64,000 bases of DNA from Plazaster borealis. Lineage: Eukaryota; Echinodermata; Asteroidea; Forcipulatida; Labidiasteridae. The stretch lies in contig CM037461.1 of NCBI GenBank assembly GCA_021014325.1, forward strand, positions 11,189,501-11,253,500. The letters are read 5' to 3'. This document shows positions 57,236-64,000 of the stretch, one piece after another. The number at the start of each line of letters is the position of its first letter. Positions within the stretch are counted from its first letter, which is position 1. The translations under genes were made by a program, and so were the position numbers. Under the pieces are notes generated by a model, which saw nothing but the letters and a program-made list of their open reading frames with translations, did not search any database and was not told where the DNA came from.

Positions 57236-57263
57236 CAAATATGGTCTTAAGCTGCTTGACTAC

Positions 57264-57790
57264 AAGGACCATGGTCCAACTAGAGCTACCATGCAGGCAT
57301 GCAAGATAATTGGTAATCAACACATGCAATAGCGATTCCATGCTTGCTGCTCGGACACCAGTGAGATGGACAATAAACAATGTTGACCTTAGACACCCCA
57401 AAAGATGAAGGATCTGTGACAAGGGACCTTTGGTTTCTACGTCGTGTGAAAGGTCATGTTCGAGTTTGACCAATGTCCTTGGTCAAGACAACTGGCATCC
57501 GAGTCCAAGGACCCTAGTTTGCCTTTGTCATGTGAAAAGGGCTCAAGTGAGGCTCAGTCATTTTTAATGAGTCTTACCTTCCTCCTGTTTGACCTCTTGC
57601 ATACTATTCATGAATCACAGGATTTCCATTCGTAAAACCTGAAGATGGCAATACCTTGTTGTACCTTGTTGTACCGCGCGGTACAACAAGGCATTACCGC
57701 GTGTTAGATTATGAGGTTCTCCCTAATGTAATATCATCACCCCTGTTTTGAAATTTACCGCCTCGGTATCAACTGGCAACTGAACCACGG
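57264..57790. other. no gene seen
   Basis: Contains a perfect palindrome at 57,664-57,691. A minus frame to 57,473 has no motif. Confidence 0.5.
57664..57691. repeat. perfect 28-bp palindrome
   Basis: ccttgttgtaccgc and its exact complement, no loop, with GCGC at the centre. Partial repeats of ttgtacc flank it. Confidence 0.95.
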
Positions 57791-57799
57791 GCCCATGAG

Positions 57800-58757
57800 T
57801 ACACTTTACCTCCGTCACATTGCCCTCTGTGGCGAAGGTGCTGCGTTTCCCGATGTAGGGTTTTTAGCACTGTGTCCCATTTGTTCCTTTTTCTTATTGT
57901 CTTCTGATCGCAGACGCTTAAAGCATTTCTCTGCGATGTGTCCAGACCTGTGTAAGAATGAACTTAATCGCACTCCTACACTGAGTGACTACTAGGGTCT
58001 CGATTCCTTCTGAATTTATATCAGTTTGTTGCTCAACTAGCTTGTTCATGGACTGAACAAGTTGCTTTTGGCTGACAATCAACCCAGAAAGCCCAGCAAC
58101 ACTAGGTGCAGAAACAGCTTTAAATGCCATGGCTGTATCGGAATCTGTTGTGTTATTTTCTGCACAAGAATGTTCCGTATTTGGGAACATGTCCAATGCA
58201 AACTCGCGCAGTTCTGAAAAACTCAGCCTGGCTATTTATCAGCTTGCACAACTTGCACTTAATAGACATGTCATGCAACCCCTTCACAATGTGTTCTTTT
58301 AATGCGCTTTCCCGGAGTTGGGCCAATGCTTCCTTTTCCTGTGCACTTACAGCAGTGTGCTCCATACGATCAGGGAGCCTTATAAGAGCCCTGCAAAAAT
58401 CGGCCAACCTTTCCCCAGCTAATCGAGTGCGGGAGTATAGAGCCCTTGTCAAAGATTGGACTGTCTCTGGAGCCCCAAATCTTTTTGCAAGAAGTGCTGT
58501 AAGCTTTGAGAAACTACATGTATCTCTATATTCAGCAGGGTTACATGAAACTTCTCCTTTCGCAACTCCCCCCAGAAAATCCACAGCCGTGCCTAACTTC
58601 TCTTCATAACTCAACCGTACTTGTCTGATGTAAGTATTCAAGTCGGCAAGCCGATCATTTATGGTCTGGTCACCAGGCTTTTTAGGATGCCCAGGGTCTC
58701 TGCAAGAGCTTTGTTAGACTGTGAGATTGCATCTGCAACACCTTCTTGTAGTGCCAT
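57800..58757 (-). pseudogene. gag-like gene relic
   Basis: Begins MALQEGVADAISQSNKALAE (ATG 58,755-58,757). After a shift it continues NDRLADLNTYIRQVRLSYEE, with capsid-like motifs FSKLTALLAKRFGAPETVQS, LYSRTRLAGERLADFCRAL and LKEHIVKGLHDM. Near 57,900-57,960, in another frame, RSGHIAEKCFKRL looks like the end of a CCHC knuckle. The pattern (a short helix, ...RFG..., then R.R..GE.LADF...L..L) is that of Ty3/gypsy or domesticated gag capsids. No pol follows on either side. Stops and shifts indicate a pseudogene. Confidence 0.6.
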
Positions 58758-58904
58758 AGTCAAGATTTTGTCTTGAGAATATTGAAATTAATAAGCAAAT
58801 GACACAGAGCAGAGCACCACAATAGCGGAAAAATACAAATAATCTCAACTCAATTAGGAAAATACCAACAAATCCACCTCAATAGTTACAGAATGTTAAT
58901 CATA

Positions 58905-59770
58905 ACATAAGAGTGCGCTGCTCATTCTGTGGTTTTTACCCTGGCTCTGTCAGAAGATTGAGCAAAATTGTGAGCAATCTCCATATGTGCAAATCCATAA
59001 AATGCGCTCTACATAAACACAGCTGCAAACAGCTGATCGTCATATTGTCAACATTACAACAGTTTCTCCATTACATATTTTTTTGGATTCGCAAACAGGA
59101 TTAAAGGGGACAGTGGAGTTGACAATAAATTTACTATGATTAGAAACGAAGGCAGGGTAGGGGTTACACATCAGCACAGTAACGATTCCGGGGATTCCTC
59201 GAAATTTAGGATGATTAGATATGATTTAATAATACATGTGATCAGCTCACAGGAGCCATCTTGTCAACAACAGCTATAGACAATCCCACAATGCATTAGG
59301 CATTTATGGTGTGCACAATGGGCAAATATCTCTGTACAATACAAAGTGTATGCAAAAGCCTGCTACAACATGGCAGAAAAAGACAGTGAGAAACAAGTCT
59401 AATTTACAGTGTTATGGCCGTTTGTCTAACGTTCATGAAGCCTTAACACCTTTAACTGATACATCGTGGAAAACATTCAAACAGAGTGTGCAGATTTGGA
59501 AGGAACTGGACGGAAAAACGGCTGATATGGTGACTTAGTGAAGTGATCGTTGTTTTGTACTGTCTGTAGTGACTGATACTGTGATAGCATCCGTAAAATA
59601 TTGGTAATGGTAGCACTTCCCATGAGAACCACCATCGTGAGGTGGTGGTTTTAATCGGAATATAAAAATTACCAATATTTCACGGATGCTACAAAACAAA
59701 GATGGACTGTACTTGCCAAGCAGAAGCGAGATAAGGGACCTGTGCCTGAAGCAGAACAGAAGGCAAGATA
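58905..59770 (+). pseudogene. degraded N-terminal exons of a DUF7869-associated gene (copy B)
   Basis: Counterpart of 16,139-16,740 in opposite orientation. The 59,311-59,538 frame has NLQCYGRLSNVHEALTPLTD and SVQIWKELDGKTADM. A second block at 59,690-59,765 reads DATKQRWTVLAKQKRDKGPV. The acceptor before the second block is TTTCACGG instead of the TTTCACAG of copy A, so splicing is probably lost. The matching non-coding stretch at 58,905-59,020 (complement of 16,625-16,740) shows that whole genomic DNA, not just exons, is shared. Confidence 0.5.
59585..59700. mobile_element. palindromic insertion in the exon copy
   Basis: gtaaaatattggtaat / attaccaatatttcac, with an inner palindrome ccaccatcgtgaggtggtgg. 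It occupies the place where copy A has a different MITE. Confidence 0.65.
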
Positions 59771-60189
59771 ATTGTTTCAAGTTATTTGTTGAACATTCAT
59801 TTGTGTTTAATAATATTAATGATTGTTAATAACGTACAGTGCATGATCACGTTGAGTTGCAACAAAGTTGGTCGTCTCTTTTTTAGCCTTGGATTGGATG
59901 GCTAGCTGCAAAATCGTACCGCAGTAGCTATTTTCTATCAACATCCTTTTAAACAAGTTTTCTAGAGCTACGGTTGGGTGTTGAGTAGAAATAATTGGGT
60001 CAACCTGTTTCAACTCTTTATGTACACAATCGCACCGACATGATCTTCACCACCATCATCCTATGAGACTTCAGATACTTTTCCGTCAACAATGACGTCA
60101 GATATCTCATCTTCATCTCCTGCCAAAGAGACATCTTCATCTCTGGATGATAGATCTCTTCCTACTCCTCCAAAATATGCACCCTCCAC

Positions 60190-60785
60190 ATAGATGTGTT
60201 CACAGATCAGGGTTCTATACGTATTGTGGGCAACCTTTCTATACTTTGGAGCCAACCCAGTGACCTAGTTCCAGAGGAAGGCATCATTGGAGAGTGGTTA
60301 GAGTTAGGGTGTGATGAGACATCATCAACACCCCTTGTCAAGGTCATGCCTGATGGTAAAGTAGCTTCAGCCAAGATTTTTCCACAACAATCATCCGACG
60401 GATCAATTCCGCAATGAACTTGATGTCCACCACTTAGTCCAAGGACACCTCTCATTTTCTGAGCCAATTGGAGTTGTTCAATCTCTATTCCGATGCATCC
60501 TAAGTTTGTAGCAATGAGTTTATACCAGAAAACATAGCCGTGGAGGATGCACTGACATGTAATAAATTCAAAATCTCAGATATATCAGCGAAGAACTGGT
60601 TGCAAATTGGGCAAGACATTTCCCAAGGACCCCAGCACCTTTACGATCAGGGCTATATTCATCAAGATCTTAGCACTGATAACATTCTCCTGTATCCCAC
60701 TGATGGCAACTGGAGTTACTGGAGGTGCTGGAGTACGGAAGCACATTGCTGCCAAGTTGAATTTCAAAAAATACAAAATTAAGTA
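60190..60785 (+). pseudogene. protein kinase domain fragment
   Basis: In changing frames: MPDGKVASAKIF (VAIK-like Lys of subdomain II), FRNELDVHHLVQGHLS (helix C Glu, then a His-x-N-like loop), an IGVV-type strand, then LQIGQDISQGPQHLYDQGYI followed by HQDLSTDNILLYP (catalytic loop, HxDLxxxN with Asp and Asn present). Sequence stops being kinase-like after about 60,720, so the DFG and the C-lobe are missing. The order and spacing fit a real kinase domain with shifts near 60,415 and 60,540. I cannot name the kinase family. A retrocopy or TE-captured fragment is possible because no introns are evident. Confidence 0.65.
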
Positions 60786-60885
60786 GTTCGTAATAGATAA
60801 CAAGTTGTTCAAACGAGAGAGTCGTTCGACTTAGCTATAGGCTTTCTACTACTCTGGAAATGCATGAATTGTAACGTGATCAGTT

Positions 60886-61330
60886 ATGGGGAAATTGGCA
60901 CTTGTCAATTTATACTTTGAATTGGGATTAAACCATGGTGAAATACTACACTGTTTGGCTCAACTAAACGGAAAAGTGTTAAGTCTCAGGTGTTTGAGGA
61001 GGATTTTGTCGGGAGCAGGATTATATTGGCGGAAGATATTTTGGAAGTGGCACTTTTTGATGGCAGAAATGGAAACAAATATGGACAGTTACATGGATAT
61101 AAGATGATGTAGTCAACATGGATTGGTTGTAAGCCAAAACACCATGAGATTATTGCTTCGTATTATTTATCTTAAAGGGATTGTGCTGAGGGCTGAAATG
61201 AACTTAAAATGTCATTACTGAAGCTGAAGAAAGAGGTAACTCTGTTATTAAAGCCATTAATGACAGGGAAGAACTTGTACACATCTACATGAGACAAGAG
61301 CTCACATCAAAGTTTACGACACAGAGATAT
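60886..61330 (+). pseudogene. N-terminal fragment of an integrase-core (rve) type gene
   Basis: Frame with LVNLYFELGLNHGEILHCLA, SLRCLRRILSGAGLYWRK and, after a stop, QHGLVVSQNTMRLLLRIIYL then LRAEMNL. This matches the helix-turn-helix N-terminus that I recall upstream of a DDE integrase core in uncharacterised animal genes (YFHLGF..KEIL..L). The catalytic core that should follow is not found before the window end. Stops at about 61,105 and 61,210. Confidence 0.55.
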
Positions 61331-61339
61331 AAAGCTCAT

Positions 61340-63255
61340 AGCATTTACATCCTTCAATTTATCTGATACAGTTCCTGCCGTTAGAATGCATAACAAGACA
61401 AGGGTAAGTACTGAAAATACTTGTACATGCTTTTACCAAACAACACAATCGTAATATTGACTGTGCCTTACCTAATTAGCATTTTTATTCCTCTACTTAC
61501 AGTAAGTGGACCATACACTTTGGTTGTCTAATGATCTGAGAATGTACAAATATTGTCTGCAATTAAACATTCAAAATGTTGTAAAATATTTTAAATAACA
61601 TGCACAATTTATAAGAACTATCAGACTAAATTTTAAAAAAATAAAATAAACTTTTCTTAATACCAAAAATTTATTAACACAAATTTTCCGCGACCAGCCT
61701 TTTGATAGGCCCATGCATTATGGTGACAGATGGATAAATTACTATTAAGGCAGCCTATATGTTACCATATTTACATGCATTATGGTGACCGATTAATAAA
61801 TTACCATTAAGGCAACCTATAAATTTCCATGTTTACACTTTAAGAACGACATTCTTTAATATATATTTTTTCTTCTTGCCTGATCTGTTTGACGAAGGAC
61901 CTAGTCGCATATATTCCTCTGCATGTTGTTTTATCCGCAAACTCATTCGTTTTAAGGAAGTGTTCATCAGACGTTTTGTAAACTTTATCAGCATGAAATT
62001 TTATTTAATGTACGTGTCAGCAAGTGCCTTGCGTATGCGTGTTTTCACTTGTAAGCCCTCTAGAGCAAGAACACTGCGTGCTACACCTTTGACCATCGAA
62101 CGTGTACAACGTGCTCCACTTGTCCTATCCAGTCAATACAATAACATACACGCGTTGTGCGGATCGTCTACTTCTTTGCTGATTTTGAAGTCATCAAGAT
62201 TCATTATCTTTGTAAGGCAAGTCTGTGCCAAGGGTCTTTTAGCGAAAAATAAGGTTTTGAAAACAGTACCGATGCATGGCTGTATACACTGTCAATACAA
62301 ATGTACACGTGTGAATGCATAAGGATGGTAATGTACAATGCACATGCATGCACAAGTATTTTCAAGCCATGATGCTAATTCACATGGTTTGATGCACCAC
62401 TAACGTTACTTCATCATTCTGTGCACTGTGTTTAGATCTAACGTTAGTTGGTTTATTATGATTATTTAATGTCCTTGTATTTTTTTTCAATTAAGCCCTA
62501 ACGTTAGGCTCTTTGTTTAGTTAGTAACATGAGTAACGTAACTTCGTAAGGCCTCCTGCGCTTACCCATTATTTCATTTTTTTGTTATCCCAGCAAAGTT
62601 AAAAACATTACATTTTGACTGTCTTTACACAAAATTCATCTGCAGTGTTGTGTACCCTGAGTGGTAGGTAGGATATTTCCTGTTGGTCGTGTTGGTTGGT
62701 AACATTAAATAATGAAGCGATGGCTTATCCTAATTTTAGGAGGAAAGACAAAACACCAGGCCTATTTTTACAATTGGCAATTCACAATTTTTATTCTATC
62801 ACATTAACAGTTACTGTTGTTAACAAACACTTTCACAGTATGCCTAATGGGTAAAACGTGTCTGCGCCAATTTGATCAAGGGCAGATTGTTTTAACACTC
62901 AATGCTGTTTGCAATTCGGTGTGAACTTTCACACACCGATTTGAATTTCAAACCTGCCCCTTTAAAAAGATGGCGCGTTAGGCCTACCGCGCAAAGTAGA
63001 GTTCATTACTCAAAACTGCCGGTGCCAAATTAAATAACATATATAAATACCAATTAATCTTCCCTGTAAGATGTTTGTCGTGTTATAGTATATCAGTACA
63101 CCGTACCTCCACATTATGCTAGGCTCATACCTAACCCTAAACCTACAAAGTACTACATGTACAGGAAGGATACAGCACAATGGCGATGCGCAAATAATAA
63201 TAATAATAAATATATAATCTAAGGGTGTTCTCTCTCGCTCAATATTTTTCCTTGT
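61340..63255. other. no convincing gene
   Basis: A 148-codon frame at 61,876-62,322 has no motif and biased content. Repeated 'acgttag' short words near 62,400-62,520. (aat)n at 63,195-63,210. Confidence 0.5.
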
Positions 63256-63264
63256 ACAAAAGTG

Positions 63265-63590
63265 GTGTTGAGGTTATTAAAGTATGAGACCTATTCTATT
63301 GCATAGCCCCATGGTAATGGTTACAAGGTGCTGTGGTACAATATAACCATAATCAAACCAGGAACACCGGGGCCTCCCTTCTTAAGTACACTTACACACT
63401 GGGTTTTTTACACATACCCAAGGGACCATGGGCTGAACGTCCCGTCCCAAAGCATAAGGATGTCTTGCTTGGTTAATGCTTCACGACACACAGACACCAC
63501 ACTCTGCTCGGGAACCACACTCTGGCTGACTAGAAACAAAAGAGCTTGAGTTCGGGTTCCTACTTCGGCCACGCCGGCCAAACTACTATA
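63265..63590 (-). mobile_element. second, diverged copy of the tRNA-derived SINE
   Basis: Shares 'aaagtatgagacctattc', 'ggttacaaggtgctgtgg', 'aatcaaaccaggaacac' and the tRNA-side 'gagcttgagttcgg' with 14,866-15,284. The A and B boxes are damaged. Confidence 0.8.
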
Positions 63591-64000
63591 ACACTATCAC
63601 AATGTGTCAGAGACCATTTACAATTTTCTGTATTTATGCTTTTTAATTGCTATTAGACCTGCACAACCGATTAACAAGATACACTAAATTATATTTTTAC
63701 AAATTTCACTATAAATTTCTTCTTTCTCTTCTAATGATCATGTATTTTATCAAATTTCTATGGAGGAGTGGGATGAAACAACATTACCGCGTTCAACTCA
63801 AGTTGGGAAAATGTGTGGTTCAAAGGTTTATACATAATGTCATCAATTTTATGTTAATAATGGTGCGTTTTTGGTTTAAATATGCATTTTTTTTGTTTAT
63901 TTTATTATTTACATGATAATTTATTTCATTTCCAGAATCAACTTTTTCAAAGATGTGGTGGGTAAATCGTGATCATAAACACTCTCATGTCACTCATTGC
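63591..64000. other. no gene seen
   Basis: AT-rich; an 89-codon frame here is hydrophobic by composition and has no motif. Confidence 0.5.

Larger units (their letters stand above)
53019..57263 (-). mobile_element. candidate TIR transposon with subterminal 172-bp repeats
   Basis: The left end around atgtggacactccgga (53,041) and the inverted right end (about 57,231) match for over 150 bases. The match resumes outside them with AGTCA.GCAGCTTA, so termini are set at about 53,019 and 57,263. Inside each end lie tandem units of about 171-172 bp (ggtgtc at 53,231, 53,402 and 53,574; about two units on the right) with the core cggccatcttggattttcaa, itself an inverted repeat. One decayed gene lies between the ends. 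No target duplication could be read. Confidence 0.65.

Noticed and set aside
61876..62322. 148-codon plus-strand frame
   Set aside because: No motif, biased hydrophobic/basic content, no repeat or gene context; likely chance.

Overview
This window is eukaryotic DNA, almost certainly from a marine invertebrate deuterostome. My best guess is an echinoderm. The base composition is AT-rich with abundant short inverted repeats, and the genes are split by introns with GT/AG borders. The mix of elements fits too: a Ngaro-type tyrosine-recombinase retrotransposon with an SGNH hydrolase, a tRNA-headed SINE, and many 'expanding uncharacterised' metazoan gene families. The species call is inference. I see no rRNA, no functional tRNA gene, no CRISPR array and no confidently intact host gene. 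Nearly everything recognisable is a transposable element, a TE-borne gene, or debris of these.

Layout. 0-9 kb: small possible exons (376-702; 3,344-3,652), minisatellites and a foldback element (5.65-8.27 kb). 9.5-19.6 kb: inverted-repeat elements, a tRNA-derived SINE, several MITEs, and minus-strand exons of a DUF7869-like gene (10.9-11.1 and 17.2-17.5 kb) whose splice sites match across a 6.1-kb gap. 19.7-22.5 kb: a degraded minus-strand gene of an uncharacterised metazoan family. 22.8-28.5 kb: a minus-strand Ngaro retrotransposon (gag, RT/RNase H, tyrosine recombinase, SGNH hydrolase), with a TTAA-flanked MITE inside its RNase H and a tandem array at its 3' side. 30.5-37.6 kb: a broken minus-strand Ty3/gypsy element whose two LTR-like copies lie in inverted orientation. 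38.4-39.6 kb: a plus-strand relic of another uncharacterised family.

39.68-52.08 kb is a very large foldback element with arms of about 1 kb and an interior of satellite-like arrays. A separate 4,854-bp DNA transposon (39,823-44,676) sits in its left arm. It has 34-bp terminal inverted repeats and carries a four-exon DUF7869-like gene. The opposite arm preserves the uninterrupted target site (51,943-51,946), so the insertion boundaries and a 4-bp ATTT duplication can be read directly. This is the most informative structure in the window: it ties an uncharacterised protein family to a specific TIR transposon.

53.0-57.26 kb is a second candidate transposon. It has inverted terminal regions built of roughly 172-bp repeats and encloses a decayed gene of another uncharacterised family, with a possible PIN/FEN-like nuclease region and a Cys-rich tail. 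57.8-58.8 kb holds a gag-like relic, 58.9-59.8 kb a second copy of exons also seen at 16.1-16.7 kb, 60.2-60.8 kb a protein-kinase fragment, 60.9-61.3 kb a fragment like the N-terminus of an integrase-core (rve) gene, and 63.3-63.6 kb a second SINE copy. The many single-base frameshifts, some in homopolymers, could be real decay or assembly error. I flag them individually.
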